Of a DNA stretch of 64,000 nt, positions 52,561 through 62,894 are shown piece after piece. Under the pieces are notes generated by a model that searched no databases, was not told the DNA's origin, and saw only the letters and a program-made list of their open reading frames with translations. The stretch comes from Burkholderia latens (GTDB lineage: Bacteria > Pseudomonadota > Gammaproteobacteria > Burkholderiales > Burkholderiaceae), in contig NZ_CP013435.1 of assembly GCF_001718795.1 (NCBI RefSeq), positions 3,162,001 to 3,226,000 of the forward strand. The letters run 5' to 3'. Position 1 is the stretch's first letter. The number at the start of each line of letters is the position of its first letter. Made by a program: the position numbers and the translations under genes.

Positions 52561-54098
52561 CGCGCGCACCCGAGTCGCTTGCGCACGACGGCATGACGCC
52601 GCTCGAGCGCGAACTCGCGCTTGCATCGTTCGGGCCCGAACAACGCGCGCACGCCGCCGCGCCGGATCCGGCCGGTGCGCCGGCCGATACGCCGCGCGCG
52701 CCGCACAACCCCCATCTCGCGCACTGGCGCACGCACCTGAACGCGCTGGCCGCGCGCAGCCATCGCGCCATGCCGCTGCGCCCGTGCGGGCGGCTCACGC
52801 GCGCTGCCGGGCTCGTGCTCGAAGCGATCGGGCTGCGGCTGTCGGTCGGCGCCGAATGCACGATCGAACTGCCGCCCGGCAGCACGCTGCCGCACGCGGA
52901 AGCGGAAGTCGTCGGGTTCTCCGGCGACCGCCTGTTCCTGATGCCGACCACCGACGTCGCGGGCGTGTTGCCCGGCGCGCGCGTGTGGCCGCTGGAGAGC
53001 GCGCCGGTCGCCGATCCGCTCGCCGGCGCGATCTCCGGCGCAAAGCGGCTGCCGGTCGGCTGGGAGATGCTCGGGCGCGTCGTCGATGCGTCGGGCCGCC
53101 CGCTGGACGGGCTCGGGCCGCTCGCATCAAAGGTCGACGCGCCGCTGTCGGCGCCGTCGATCAACCCGCTCGATCGCGAGCCGATCCACCACGTGCTCGA
53201 CGTCGGCGTACGCGCGATCAACGGGCTGCTCACCGTCGGCCGCGGGCAGCGGATGGGCCTGTTCGCCGGTTCCGGCGTCGGCAAATCGGTGCTGCTTGGC
53301 ACGATGGCGCGCTACACCAGCGCGGAAGTGATCGTGATCGGGTTGATCGGCGAACGCGGCCGCGAAGTGAAGGAATTCATCGAGCAGATCCTCGGCGAGG
53401 ACGGCCTCGCGCGCTCGGTCGTCGTCGCGGCGCCGGCCGACGTGTCGCCGCTGCTGCGGATGCAAGGCGCCGCGTACGCGACGTCGCTCGCCGAGTATTT
53501 CCGCGACCAGGGCAAGCACGTGCTGCTGCTGATGGATTCGTTGACGCGCTACGCGATGGCGCAGCGCGAGATCGCGCTCGCGATCGGCGAGCCGCCCGCG
53601 ACGAAGGGTTATCCGCCGTCGGTGTTCGCGAAGCTGCCCGCGCTCGTCGAACGCACCGGAAACGGGCCCGAAGGCGGCGGCTCGATCACCGCGTTCTACA
53701 CGGTGCTGACCGAAGGCGACGACCAGCAGGATCCGATCGCCGATTCGGCGCGGGCGATTCTCGATGGCCACATCGTGCTGTCGCGCGCACTCGCCGAGGC
53801 CGGTCACTATCCGGCGATCGACATCGAGGCGTCGATCAGCCGCGCGATGACCGCGCTGATCGACGAACCGCACCTCGACCGCGTGCGGCAGTTCAAGCAG
53901 ATGCTGTCGCGCTACCAGCGCAACCGCGACCTGATCGCGGTCGGCGCGTACGCGCCGGGCCGCGACGCGCAGCTCGACCGCGCGATCGCGCTCTACCCGC
54001 GCATCGAATCGTTCCTGCAGCAAGGCTTTCGCGAATGCGCGCCGTTCGCGTCGAGCCTTGCCGCACTCGATGCGCTGTTCGACGGAAACGGAGGCTGA
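52554..54098 (+). CDS. fliI: Flagellum-specific ATPase FliI
   Basis: FliI is the ATPase that powers and assists flagellar protein export. The 514-aa product (GTG 52554 or 52557) is longer than the usual 440-460 aa because of a 60-70-residue Ala/Pro-rich N-terminal extension; an ATG at 52593 would shorten it. The F1-beta-like core has Walker [14 protein letters not shown] (about residues 237-249), [20 protein letters not shown], Walker [21 protein letters not shown] and [20 protein letters not shown], plus the C-terminal [20 protein letters not shown]. It sits between fliH and fliJ. Confidence 0.97.
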   Translation: MVTRAPESLAHDGMTPLERELALASFGPEQRAHAAAPDPAGAPADTPRAPHNPHLAHWRTHLNALAARSHRAMPLRPCGRLTRAAGLVLEAIGLRLSVGAECTIELPPGSTLPHAEAEVVGFSGDRLFLMPTTDVAGVLPGARVWPLESAPVADPLAGAISGAKRLPVGWEMLGRVVDASGRPLDGLGPLASKVDAPLSAPSINPLDREPIHHVLDVGVRAINGLLTVGRGQRMGLFAGSGVGKSVLLGTMARYTSAEVIVIGLIGERGREVKEFIEQILGEDGLARSVVVAAPADVSPLLRMQGAAYATSLAEYFRDQGKHVLLLMDSLTRYAMAQREIALAIGEPPATKGYPPSVFAKLPALVERTGNGPEGGGSITAFYTVLTEGDDQQDPIADSARAILDGHIVLSRALAEAGHYPAIDIEASISRAMTALIDEPHLDRVRQFKQMLSRYQRNRDLIAVGAYAPGRDAQLDRAIALYPRIESFLQQGFRECAPFASSLAALDALFDGNGG

Positions 54099-54103
54099 TT
54101 CCG

Positions 54104-54562
54104 ATGGCACACGGCTTTCCCCTTCAACTGCTGCTCGACCGCGCGCAGGAAGATCTCGACACCGCGGCGAAGCAGCTCGGCACCGCGCAGCGCGACCGCA
54201 CCGCGGCCGCAGAACAGCTCGATGCGCTGCTGCGATATCGCGACGAATACCACGCACGCTTCGCGCAGTCCGCGCAGCACGGGATGCCGGCCGGCAACTG
54301 GCGCAATTTCCAGGCGTTCATCGACACGCTCGACGCGGCGATCGCGCAGCAGCGCAACGTGCTGGCCGCGGCCGAAGTCCGCATCGACGAGGCGCGCCCG
54401 AACTGGCAGCAAAAGAAACGCACCGTCGGCTCATACGAAATCCTGCAGGCGCGCGGCGTCGCGCAGGAAGCGCAGCGCGCCGCGAAGCGCGAACAGCGCG
54501 ACGCCGACGAACACGCCGCGAAAATCCTGCGCATGAGGGCCGACGCGGCCCGCTCGGCGTAG
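54104..54562 (+). CDS. fliJ: Flagellar export protein FliJ
   Basis: FliJ is the coiled-coil stalk of the export ATPase complex. The 152-aa product is almost wholly helical, starting AHGFPLQLLLDRAQEDLDTA and continuing in heptads through AKQLGTAQRDRTAAAEQLDA and AEVRIDEARPNWQQKKRTVG, and it ends in an Arg/Ala-rich helix. The length is normal for FliJ (about 147-150 aa). It starts 5 bp after fliI and is followed by fliK. The assignment relies on gene order, length and coiled-coil character. Confidence 0.93.
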   Translation: MAHGFPLQLLLDRAQEDLDTAAKQLGTAQRDRTAAAEQLDALLRYRDEYHARFAQSAQHGMPAGNWRNFQAFIDTLDAAIAQQRNVLAAAEVRIDEARPNWQQKKRTVGSYEILQARGVAQEAQRAAKREQRDADEHAAKILRMRADAARSA

Positions 54563-54593
54563 CCGCTCACCGCTTTCGAACGAGAGAATCGTC

Positions 54594-55979
54594 ATGCCTC
54601 CCCTGCCCCTGCTCGGCGCACTGCTCGACACCGCCGGCACAGCACTCAAGGCCGCCACCCGTAGCGCGGGATCGGCCGCCTCCGCCCCGTCCGCCGGCAG
54701 CGATGCCGCGAACGGGCCCGCTGCCGCGCCGTTCGCACAGACGTTGAAGCAAAGCGTCGCCACCCGGCACGAGACGGCGAACGACGACACGCCGGACGCC
54801 GCATCGAAGCAGCTAGCGTCGACGCAGACGGCCGGCGCGAAACCGTCCGGCATCGGCAGCACGGGCGACGACGACAAATCGTCCGACGAAGCGAACGCGA
54901 CGCCCAATCCCGATGCCGCCGCGCTTGCGGCCGCAGCTGCCGTGCAGGCGCAGTTGCAGGCACGCGCGACCGACGCGCCGCCGGCGGACGCAAATACCGC
55001 CACGGCCGCCAAGGCTGCGGAAACGACGGCCGTGTCCGGCCAGCCGGACGCGACCGCCGCGCTGACGAATCGGCCGGGCAACGATGCCGCCGCCGAACGG
55101 GGCGCGCCCGCATCGAGCCGGGATGCGCTGCAAGCGGCCCTGGCGAAGCTGACCGGGGGTTCAGGCGCGATCGCGATGCCCGCGACCGGCGCAGCCGGCG
55201 CTGCAGCAGCACCGGCAACGGCCACGTCGGCATCGAGTGCAGCCGCACCGCCGACGCCGAAGGCCGGGGCGTTCGACCGCACGCTCGCGGACGCGAAAGA
55301 CGCGCTCGCGACGCAGCAGTCGCCCACGCAGGCGGCCGCTCAGGCGCCGCAGGCCGGTGCTTCCGGCCAGCCGGCCGCGCAGCATGCATTCGCGGCCGCC
55401 GAAGAAGCCGCCAGCCCGGCCGCCGACGCATCCGTCTCGGCCGCTGCAACGGCGGCGGCCGCGGCAGCCGCGCAGGCGAACCTGCAGGCATCGCCCGCCG
55501 CCGGCTCGATCGCCGCAGCCAACGCACACGTGCTGACGCCGCATGTCGGCACCGCCGACTGGACGGACGCGCTGAGCCAGAAGGTCGTGTTCCTGTCGAA
55601 TGCGCACCAGCAGAGCGCCGAGCTCACGCTGAACCCGCCGGATCTCGGTCCGCTGCAGGTCGTGCTGCGCGTCGCGGACAATCACGCGCATGCGCTGTTC
55701 GTGTCGCAGCACGCGCAGGTGCGCGACGCGGTGGAAGCCGCGCTGCCGAAGCTGCGCGAAGCGATGGAAGCGGGCGGGCTCGGGCTCGGCAGCGCGACCG
55801 TCAGCGACGGCGGCTTCGCGTCGCAACAGCAGAACGCGCAACAGGGTTTCGCCGGCGGCCAGTCGTCGCGGCGCGCGCGCGCCGGATCGTCAACCGTCGA
55901 CGCACCGGCCGACGTTGCGCAATCCGCAGCGGCCGGCGCGACCGCGAGCCGCGCGGGCCTCGTCGATACGTTCGCCTGA
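54594..55979 (+). CDS. fliK: Flagellar hook-length control protein FliK
   Basis: FliK measures hook length and triggers the export switch from hook to filament subunits. The 461-aa product is an Ala-rich, low-complexity ruler for about 310 residues. A compact Flg_hook C-terminal domain follows: WTDALSQKVVFLSNAHQQSA, LTLNPPDLGPLQVVLRVADN and HALFVSQHAQVRDAVEAALP with LREAMEAGGLGLGSATVSDG. The last 50 residues are Ser/Ala/Arg-rich. The conserved LxPxxLGxLxV pattern is intact, supporting a functional FliK. It is the last recognisable gene of the fliF operon; a second FliK-like gene lies at 46021-47403. Confidence 0.94.
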   Translation: MPPLPLLGALLDTAGTALKAATRSAGSAASAPSAGSDAANGPAAAPFAQTLKQSVATRHETANDDTPDAASKQLASTQTAGAKPSGIGSTGDDDKSSDEANATPNPDAAALAAAAAVQAQLQARATDAPPADANTATAAKAAETTAVSGQPDATAALTNRPGNDAAAERGAPASSRDALQAALAKLTGGSGAIAMPATGAAGAAAAPATATSASSAAAPPTPKAGAFDRTLADAKDALATQQSPTQAAAQAPQAGASGQPAAQHAFAAAEEAASPAADASVSAAATAAAAAAAQANLQASPAAGSIAAANAHVLTPHVGTADWTDALSQKVVFLSNAHQQSAELTLNPPDLGPLQVVLRVADNHAHALFVSQHAQVRDAVEAALPKLREAMEAGGLGLGSATVSDGGFASQQQNAQQGFAGGQSSRRARAGSSTVDAPADVAQSAAAGATASRAGLVDTFA

Positions 55980-56012
55980 GCATCGCGCGCGCCGCGTGCC
56001 GGTGCGCGCCGC

Positions 56013-57653
56013 TCAGCGGCCGTGCGCCGCCGCCGCGGCCTCGCCGCGCGGCACGCCGCCGCGGCGTGCCGCGGTGATGAAGTCTGCGGCCCGTTCGCCG
56101 ATCATCACCGACGGCGCATTCGTGTTCCCGCCGATCAGCGTCGGCATCACCGACGCGTCCACCACGCGCAGCCCTTCGACGCCCCGCACGCGCAGTTGCG
56201 GGTCGACGACCGCGCGCGCATCCGAGCCCATCCGGCAGGTGCCGACCGGGTGATAGATCGTGTCCGCATGCTCGACGATCGTCGCGCGCAGTTCCGCTTC
56301 GCTCTGGTCCGGCCGCGTATAGAGTTCGCGGCCGCCCCGCGACGCGAGCGGCGGCTGCGACAGGATCCGGCGCATCGCGTGCGCGCCGCGCACGAGCAGG
56401 TCGAGATCGCGCGTGTCGCTGAAGAAGCGCGGGTCGATCAGCGGCGCGTCGCGCGCGTCGCCGCTCGCAAGCGCGACCGTGCCGCGGCTGAATGGCCGCA
56501 GTGCACACACGTGCAGCGAATAGCCGAAACCCCAGTGCATCTTCCGGTTGTGGTCGTCGACCAGCGCCGTGCAGAAATGCAGCTGCAGGTCCGGACGATC
56601 GAGTGACGGATCGCTCTTGATGAAGCCGCCGGCTTCCGCGACGTTGCTCGTCATCATTCCCGTGCGGCTCGAGAAATAACGCGCGAGCGCCGGCGCCATC
56701 TTCGCGATTCCCCGCAGGCAAATGCCGACCAGCTCCGACGAATTCACGCGCGTGTTGATGATGAAGTCGATGTGGTCGATCAGGTTCGAGCCGACGTCCG
56801 GCGCGTCGTGCACAACCGCGATGCCGTGCCGGCGCAGTTGTTCGGCCGGACCTATCCCCGAGCACATCAGCAGTTGCGGCGAATTGAACGCACCCGCCGA
56901 CAGGATCACTTCGGCACGCGCGCCGAGCGTCTCGACGCGGCCGTCGCGCGACACCACGACACCGATCGCGCGCTTGCCGTCGAAGCCCACGCGCAGCACC
57001 GTCGCATCGGTGATCACGTGCAGGTTCGGCCGGTTGCGACCGTAGATGTAGGCGCGCGCGACGCTGCAGCGCGAGCCGTCACGATGCGTGACCTGATAGA
57101 AGCCAACGCCTTCCTGCGTCGCGCCGTTGAAGTCGTCGTTCAGCGGATAGCCGGCGGCATGCGCGGCCTGGATGAATCGTTCGGAGAACGGATTGCGAAA
57201 GCGCAGATCGGACACCGTCAGCGGACCGTCCGCGCCGTGCCAGGCATCGGCGCCGCGCTCGTTGCCTTCCGCGCGGCGGAAATACGGCAGCACGTCCTGC
57301 CAGCCCCAGCCCGTGGCGCCAAGTTGCGCCCACTCGTCGTAATCGCCCGGATGGCCGCGCGTATAGATCATCGCGTTGATCGCGCTCGAGCCGCCCATTC
57401 CACGCCCGCGCGGCTGGTAGCCGCGACGGCCGCCGAGGCCCGGCTGCGGCACCGTCTCGTAACCGTAGTTCGTGCCGAGCTTGAACGGCACCAGCGCCGC
57501 GATCCCGACCGGCATGTTGACGAGCAGGTTGCGCTCCGTATGCGAACCGGCTTCGATCAGCGCGATCGTCGCGTCGGGGCACGCATCGGCGAGGCGGCTG
57601 GCGACGCTCGATCCGCCCGAGCCAGCGCCGACGATGATGTAGTCGTATTGCAT
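56013..57653 (-). CDS. GMC-family FAD oxidoreductase (choline dehydrogenase-like)
   Basis: This is a flavin-dependent alcohol dehydrogenase of the GMC family, 546 aa from ATG 57653 (MQYDYIIVGAGSGGSSVASR). The FAD Rossmann motif is at residues 5-19. GMC signature 1 is visible as YQPRGRGMGGSSAINAMIYT and signature 2 as GAFNSPQLLMCSGIGP. The C-terminal active site has YHPVGTCRMGSDARAVVDPQ with the catalytic His and a final VDASVMPTLIGGNTNAPSVM. The substrate may be a long-chain, aromatic or polyol alcohol; choline is only one possibility. It is divergent from the coniferyl aldehyde dehydrogenase gene, which could take the resulting aldehyde. Confidence 0.93.
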   Translation of the reverse strand: MQYDYIIVGAGSGGSSVASRLADACPDATIALIEAGSHTERNLLVNMPVGIAALVPFKLGTNYGYETVPQPGLGGRRGYQPRGRGMGGSSAINAMIYTRGHPGDYDEWAQLGATGWGWQDVLPYFRRAEGNERGADAWHGADGPLTVSDLRFRNPFSERFIQAAHAAGYPLNDDFNGATQEGVGFYQVTHRDGSRCSVARAYIYGRNRPNLHVITDATVLRVGFDGKRAIGVVVSRDGRVETLGARAEVILSAGAFNSPQLLMCSGIGPAEQLRRHGIAVVHDAPDVGSNLIDHIDFIINTRVNSSELVGICLRGIAKMAPALARYFSSRTGMMTSNVAEAGGFIKSDPSLDRPDLQLHFCTALVDDHNRKMHWGFGYSLHVCALRPFSRGTVALASGDARDAPLIDPRFFSDTRDLDLLVRGAHAMRRILSQPPLASRGGRELYTRPDQSEAELRATIVEHADTIYHPVGTCRMGSDARAVVDPQLRVRGVEGLRVVDASVMPTLIGGNTNAPSVMIGERAADFITAARRGGVPRGEAAAAAHGR

Positions 57654-58372
57654 GTCACGTCTCCTTCGTGTCATGGACGGTGCCTGGCGCGGCCGGCTCC
57701 GCTTGTAATGTTCGGGCATTGTAGGAATGGCCGTCGCGTGCGCGGCACGCCGATTCAAGAGCGATTCCTCTAAACGGCCGCGTGAACTAAATTTAAGATG
57801 TATCGATCGATGCGACGCGATTCATCGGCCGTCAGAAGCCGCGCCGTCGCGCAACCAGGGAGACGACGATGCAGCGCGACGTTCTGCAGGCCGTGTGTCG
57901 ACCGGCTAGTCCGGACGCACTGCGCACGGCCCGCATTTCATTTCAAACGCGAACGCCGGCGCGCACGTGCGGCAGGATGCGCGCGATCGGCCGAAATCGA
58001 ACGGCGCACGACACCGCCGGCCGTTTGGACGGTGTGCCGCATGCGCCGCGCATCGCGCGTGAGCGGCCGTCGCCGCGTGCTGTCGGTTGGCCCGCGTCGG
58101 AGCGTCGTCGACGGAGCGCGGCACGCGATCGCGCACCGTTCCCACGCGGCTTCGAGACGCGGCCGCCTCCCGTACGATCCCGTTTCGACATCCGGACACC
58201 GTCGCGCGCACGCGACGCTCGCCGGATGCTTCACCCGCTTTTCGACCGCGCATCGGATCCGGCCCCGCGCCGCGCGATGCGCGCCATCCCGAACCGACTT
58301 GCCACGCTCGCCGAGCGCGCACGCGCGACCTGACTGCCGGCCGCCGCGCCACGCCCAACTGGAGGACACGAC
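57654..58372. other. Long intergenic region between GMC and aldehyde dehydrogenase genes
   Basis: This 719-bp divergent gap contains open frames (for example 57869-58333 plus), but their translations are Arg-rich GC artefacts without motifs, so none is called. An AT-richer patch at about 57765-57800 (AACTAAATTTAAGATG) may be a promoter. I see no repeat or RNA gene. Confidence 0.4.
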
Positions 58373-59815
58373 ATGAAAAACGACCTGCCCGAACTGGCCC
58401 CGCAAGCGCTGCCGTCGGTCGATGCGCTGACTTCGCTGCTGCGCGACCAGCGCGCGGCCTACCTTCGCGCGCCCTACCCCGAATGGGACACCCGCGCGAA
58501 GCACCTGCGTGCGCTGCGCACGATGCTGATCGATCACGCGGATGCGCTCGCCGATGCAATCAGCGCCGACTTCGGCCATCGCGCGAAGCAGGAAGTGCTG
58601 CTGTCGGAAATATGGATGGCGAAGGAAGAGATCGACGACGCGCTCAAGCACGGCAAGCGCTGGATGAAGCCGATGCGCAAGCCGATGAACAAATGGCTGC
58701 GGCCGGCGCGCGCGAAAGTGCTGCCGCAACCGCTCGGCGTAGTCGGGATCGTCGTGCCGTGGAACTATCCGGTCCTGCTCGCCGCCGGCCCGCTGATCTG
58801 CGCGCTCGCCGCGGGCAATCGCGCAATCATCAAGATGTCCGAACTGACGCCGCGCACGTCTGCGCTGTTCGAGCAGCTGATCGCGAAGACGTTCTCGCGC
58901 GACCACGTCGCAGTCGTCAACGGCGATGCGGACGTCGGCGCAGCGTTCAGCGCGTTGCCGTTCGATCACCTGCTGTTCACCGGCTCGACGCAGGTCGGCA
59001 GACACGTGATGCGCGCCGCGGCCGACAACCTCACGCCGGTTACGCTCGAGCTCGGCGGCAAGTCGCCGGCGATCATCGGCCCGAACGCGCGCTTCGACGC
59101 GGCCGTCGACGCGATCGTCGGCGGCAAGACGCTGAACGCCGGGCAGACCTGCATCGCGCCCGACTACGTGCTGCTGCCGCGCGGAATGGAAGGCGCATTC
59201 ATCGAGCGCGCGCGGGCGCGCTTCGCGAAGCTTTATCCGAATCTGTCGACCAACGGCGACTACACGACGATCGTATCGCCGCGCCACTACGCGCGGCTCC
59301 AGCAGCTCGCGACGGACGCGCAGGCGGCCGGCGCCCAATTGCATCCTCTGTCGGACGCGCAGTCCGACCCCGCATCGCGCCGGTTCGTGCCGTGCGCGGT
59401 CACGCACGTGCCGGCCGCTTCTCAGCTGATGCAGGAGGAAATCTTCGGACCGCTGTTGCCGCTCGTGCCGTACGAGCGGCTCGACGAGGCGATCGCCTAC
59501 GTGAACGCGCGCCCGCGGCCGCTCGCGCTGTACCTGTTCGACGAGGATGCCGGCACGATCGATCGCGTGATGCGCGAAACGATTTCGGGCGGCGTGACGG
59601 TCAACGATGCGCTTCTGCACATTGCATGCGGCAGCCTGCCGTTCGGCGGCGTCGGCGCGAGCGGGATGGGCGCGTATCACGGCTACGACGGCTTCGTGAC
59701 GTTCTCGAAGATGAAGCCCGTGCTCACGCAGGCGCGCCTGAACACGCGCGGGCTGATCGCGCCGCCGTACGGCAAGCGCTTTGCGGCCGTGATCAGGATG
59801 ATGCTGAAATTCTGA
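58373..59815 (+). CDS. Coniferyl aldehyde dehydrogenase-like NAD(P) aldehyde dehydrogenase
   Basis: This enzyme oxidises an aromatic or aliphatic aldehyde to the acid. The 480-aa product has the class 3-like ALDH build that includes bacterial coniferyl aldehyde dehydrogenases (CalB type). The Asn of the oxyanion site is in IVVPWNYPVLLAAG (about residue 129), the catalytic Glu in TLELGGKSPAII (about 226) and the nucleophilic Cys in NAGQTCIAPDYVLL (about 260). The C-terminal block is LPFGGVGASGMGAYHGYDGF. It starts behind TGGAGGACACGAC, a strong ribosome site. The neighbouring GMC alcohol oxidoreductase suggests a joint alcohol-aldehyde-acid route; this is an inference. Confidence 0.9.
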   Translation: MKNDLPELAPQALPSVDALTSLLRDQRAAYLRAPYPEWDTRAKHLRALRTMLIDHADALADAISADFGHRAKQEVLLSEIWMAKEEIDDALKHGKRWMKPMRKPMNKWLRPARAKVLPQPLGVVGIVVPWNYPVLLAAGPLICALAAGNRAIIKMSELTPRTSALFEQLIAKTFSRDHVAVVNGDADVGAAFSALPFDHLLFTGSTQVGRHVMRAAADNLTPVTLELGGKSPAIIGPNARFDAAVDAIVGGKTLNAGQTCIAPDYVLLPRGMEGAFIERARARFAKLYPNLSTNGDYTTIVSPRHYARLQQLATDAQAAGAQLHPLSDAQSDPASRRFVPCAVTHVPAASQLMQEEIFGPLLPLVPYERLDEAIAYVNARPRPLALYLFDEDAGTIDRVMRETISGGVTVNDALLHIACGSLPFGGVGASGMGAYHGYDGFVTFSKMKPVLTQARLNTRGLIAPPYGKRFAAVIRMMLKF

Positions 59816-59890
59816 GCGACGCGGCCCGCGCCGCGCGCGTCGGTCCGCCCGCCGACGCCGCGCGGCCACGCTGCCGCGCACGTTCGCGCG

Positions 59891-60913
59891 TTACACGGGC
59901 CAGAGCGGCCCTTCCTGCATTGCGCCGATCTGCTCGCGCAGTTCGAGCACGCGGGCTTCCCAATAGCGATGTGTGTTGAACCACGGGAACGCGGCCGGAA
60001 ACGCCGGATCGTCCCAGCGGCGCGCGAGCCACGCCGCGTAGTGGATCAAGCGCAGCGTGCGCAGCGCTTCGACCAGATGCAGCTCGCGCGGCTCGAATTC
60101 GCAGAAGTCCTCATAACCGGCGAGCAGGTCCGCGAGCGCGCGCGATGCGCCGTCGCGATCGCCGGGCAGCAGCAGCCACAGATCCTGGACCGCGGGCGCC
60201 ATCCGGCTGTCGTCGAAATCGACGAAATGCGGGCCCGCGTCGGTCCACAGCACGTTGCTCGGATGGCAGTCGCCGTGCGTGCGCAGCAGCCGGATGTCCC
60301 CTGCGCGCTCGAACGCGGCCTCGACGCCTTCGAGCGCGAGCGCGACCGCCGTCGCGTAAGCCGGCCGTACATCGTCGGGAATGAAATCGTGCGCGAGCAG
60401 GTAGTCGCGCGGCTCGTGGCCGAACGTGCGGATATCGAGCACCGGCCGTGCCATGTACGGCTGCGTCGCGCCGACCGCATGAATGCGGCCGATGAAGCGG
60501 CCGAGCCATTCGAGCGTTTCGCTGCGGTCGAGATCGGGCGCGCGGCCGCCGCGCCGCTCGAACACCGAGAAGCGGAAGCCTTCGAACGCGTGCAGCGTGC
60601 GGCCGTCGATGACGCGCGCGGGAACCGCCGGAATCTCGCGCGCGGCGAGTTCGGCGACGAACGCGTGTTCTTCGAGGATCGCGTCGTCCGTCCAGCGCGC
60701 CGGCCGGTAGAATTTCGCGACGATGGGCGGGCCGTCCTCGATGCCCACCTGGTACACGCGGTTTTCGTAACTGTTGAGCGCGAGCAGGCGCCCGTCGGTG
60801 CGCAGGCCGGCCGGCATCAACACGCTGTCGAGCGCGTCGAGCACGCACTCGGGCGTGAGGCCGGCGAACGGCGGGCCGGCGGGTGTGGCGGGGGCGGAAG
60901 TGTCGTCTTTCAT
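59891..60913 (-). CDS. srkA: Stress response kinase A-like protein kinase
   Basis: This is a cytosolic Ser/Thr kinase of the SrkA/YihE family (APH/choline-kinase fold), involved in stress survival in E. coli. From the ATG at 60913 it has 340 aa; an ATG at 60922 is also in frame. Motifs are NSYENRVYQVGIEDGPPIVA with the ATP-site Lys in VAKFYRP, EEHAFVAELAAREIPAVPAR, the Brenner-type catalytic loop LLRTHGDCHPSNVLW and the metal site FVDFDDSRMAPAVQDLWLLL. The C-terminal LRLIHYAAWLARRWDDPAFP is typical of SrkA. It ends convergent with the aldehyde dehydrogenase gene. Confidence 0.93.
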   Translation of the reverse strand: MKDDTSAPATPAGPPFAGLTPECVLDALDSVLMPAGLRTDGRLLALNSYENRVYQVGIEDGPPIVAKFYRPARWTDDAILEEHAFVAELAAREIPAVPARVIDGRTLHAFEGFRFSVFERRGGRAPDLDRSETLEWLGRFIGRIHAVGATQPYMARPVLDIRTFGHEPRDYLLAHDFIPDDVRPAYATAVALALEGVEAAFERAGDIRLLRTHGDCHPSNVLWTDAGPHFVDFDDSRMAPAVQDLWLLLPGDRDGASRALADLLAGYEDFCEFEPRELHLVEALRTLRLIHYAAWLARRWDDPAFPAAFPWFNTHRYWEARVLELREQIGAMQEGPLWPV

Positions 60914-60971
60914 GCCCCGCATTGTGCCGTCACCCGAGCCGAAACACGAGCGCCGGGTGCGGCGCGCTCGC

Positions 60972-61184
60972 TCAGTGGATCGCAGCGCCGGCGGGCAGCA
61001 CGGATTCGCCGGTATCGATCAGGTCCTCGAGAAAGAACGGCTCGGTGTTGAGTTCCTTCGACGCGCCCGGCACGCCCGCGTACCAGGTCACCATGGCCAT
61101 GTCGCCCAGAACGCGCTGAACGATGCCGCGCGCGCCCTTCGGCACTGCGATATGGGTAGTACAAACGATCGACCCGACATGCAT
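60972..61184 (-). CDS. Small conserved-looking hypothetical protein
   Basis: The 70-aa product starts at MHVGSIVCTTHIAVPKGARG, with ATG 61184 preceded by a GGGGAACC-like ribosome region. It continues with VQRVLGDMAMVTWYAGVPGA and a Glu/Asp-rich end around EPFFLEDLIDTG. It has no signal peptide or membrane segment. The pattern resembles short SH3-like beta barrels that set mRNA or membrane contacts, but I recognise no family. It lies 59 bp before the srkA start in the same direction and may be cotranscribed. Confidence 0.65.
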   Translation of the reverse strand: MHVGSIVCTTHIAVPKGARGIVQRVLGDMAMVTWYAGVPGASKELNTEPFFLEDLIDTGESVLPAGAAIH

Positions 61185-62012
61185 GATGGTTCCCCACTCT
61201 TGAAACTTGAAACCCGGCTCGGTGGCGAGCCGGCAAATGCACGATCCGCGCCGCCGTTGCCGGGCTGTGGCGCGTAATCCCATTGTTCACGGTTTATCGA
61301 AGCGCGAAAAGAAGAAGAAGCGGGCGAAGTGCCGCGAATTCGTCGAATGTCTCCAATCAACCACTGCGTCGCACGTGCGCTTGCACGCGCGGTTACCCCC
61401 ATCATACCCTGTCGAATGTGACTGACCGCCGAATCCGGCGGGCCGCGCGATGCGCATCCGAATCGCGCAATGCGCGTATCGTCTGGCCTTTGCTCCGGCA
61501 GCCGGGACACTTCGCGTGACCGCACGCGACGGAAACCGCGCCCCGCTGCGCGCCGCAACGCCTCTCTTCCTGGTTCGAATGCAGCTCGCGTGGCGACTGG
61601 CGCGCGAGCATCACATTGCGGTTCGCCCGCCGGCTATACAGACTTCTCCCGACTTTCTTGCGTACCGCCGCAGTTGCGCGGGAGCGCCGCCGTGCTGTAC
61701 CTTTAACGTTCATCCGCGTTCAAGCGCATTTCGACACACGATGCATCCGCTCACGTCCGCTCTCGCAAAATCCCGGCCGCAGTTCGACACGCGGCCGCAG
61801 GCGTGCGCGCATCCATCGGTCCTCCCTCCTCCTGTCGCACCGCCGGTCGTCGGCGCCGCGCCGCCCCCGCCGGCGGCACGCGTCGGCTAATCAGCCGGCT
61901 TCGCTTTCCGCATTCCAGTCGCCAGTTTGCAGTCGCTCGCGCGTGATCACGCGCGGTATATCGCTGCGCGCGCGACATGGAACGTTTCGATCCGTACGAC
62001 AGGTGGATTCAC
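61185..62012. other. Long intergenic region upstream of the EamA transporter gene
   Basis: This 828-bp region has only Arg/Pro-rich shadow frames on both strands, with no motif or ribosome site that I would support. No tRNA, repeat or clear terminator is seen. It must hold the promoters of the small 70-aa gene and of the transporter. Confidence 0.4.
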
Positions 62013-62894
62013 ATGGTTTCGTTCAAACGCGCGCTCGCCGCGCATGGCATCACGTCGCTCTTCGTTCTGCTATGGAGCAGCGGCGCAATCTTCGCCGAAC
62101 TCGGGCTGCGTCACGCATCGGCGTTCGTCTTTCTCACCGCCCGTTTCGCGCTCGCATCGCTGGTGCTGGTCGCGCTGGCGGTCGTGCGCGGCCGCTGGCT
62201 GCCGCCGCGCGGCGAGCGGCGCATGGCCGTGCTGACCGGACTGCTGCTGATGGGCGGCTATTCGATCTTCTACCTGCTCGCCCTTGAGCGCGGAATCGCG
62301 CCGGGCGTGCTCGCGACGATCCTCGGCGTGCAACCGATCCTCACGCTCGCGATCGTCGAGCGGCGCTGGCAGCCGATGCGCCTCGCTGGCCTCGGCCTGT
62401 CGCTCGCCGGCCTCGCAGTCGTCGTGTGCCGCGGCGTGGGCGGTACGGGACTGTCGATCGCCGGCGCCGCGTGCGCGCTCACCGCGCTCGCGGCGCTGAC
62501 CGTCGGCTCGATGCTGCAAAAACGGGTGCGTACGGCGCCGGCCGACGTGCTGCCGCTGCAGAATGCGATCGGCCTCGCGCTGTGCGTAGCGATCCTGCCG
62601 TTCCGGCCGATTTCGCTCGACGCCGGCTGGGCGTTCGTCGTGCCGCTGCTGTGGCTCGGCATCGTGATTTCCGTGATCGCGCAACTGCTGTTCTACCGAT
62701 TGATGCAGCGCGGCGATCTCGTGAACGTCACGAGCCTGTTCTATCTCGTGCCCGTCGTTACCACGCTGATGGACGCCGTGTGGCTCGGCAACCGGCCCGA
62801 GCCGCTCGCACTCGCCGGCATGGCGGCGATCGTGGCCGGGCTCGCGCTGGTGTTCCGCACGCCGGCCGCTCGCACGCGGCCCGACCGCGCGTAA
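62013..62894 (+). CDS. EamA/DMT-family transporter
   Basis: This is an inner-membrane transporter of the drug/metabolite superfamily, 293 aa. I chose ATG 62013 because AGGTGG precedes it at a good distance; an in-frame ATG at 61977 would add 12 residues. It has ten predicted helices in two EamA repeats: the first begins ITSLFVLLWSSGAIFAELGL, with GYSIFYLLALERGIAPGVLA in the middle, and the second ends SLFYLVPVVTTLMDAVWLGN. Members export amino acids, metabolites or drugs; no substrate can be fixed. It stands alone. Confidence 0.9.
   Translation: MVSFKRALAAHGITSLFVLLWSSGAIFAELGLRHASAFVFLTARFALASLVLVALAVVRGRWLPPRGERRMAVLTGLLLMGGYSIFYLLALERGIAPGVLATILGVQPILTLAIVERRWQPMRLAGLGLSLAGLAVVVCRGVGGTGLSIAGAACALTALAALTVGSMLQKRVRTAPADVLPLQNAIGLALCVAILPFRPISLDAGWAFVVPLLWLGIVISVIAQLLFYRLMQRGDLVNVTSLFYLVPVVTTLMDAVWLGNRPEPLALAGMAAIVAGLALVFRTPAARTRPDRA

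Noticed and set aside
57869..58333. 154-codon plus-strand frame between the GMC and aldehyde dehydrogenase genes
   Set aside because: Arg/Pro/Ala-rich composition expected from GC-rich shadow frames and no motif; a regulator would be expected here but none is readable.
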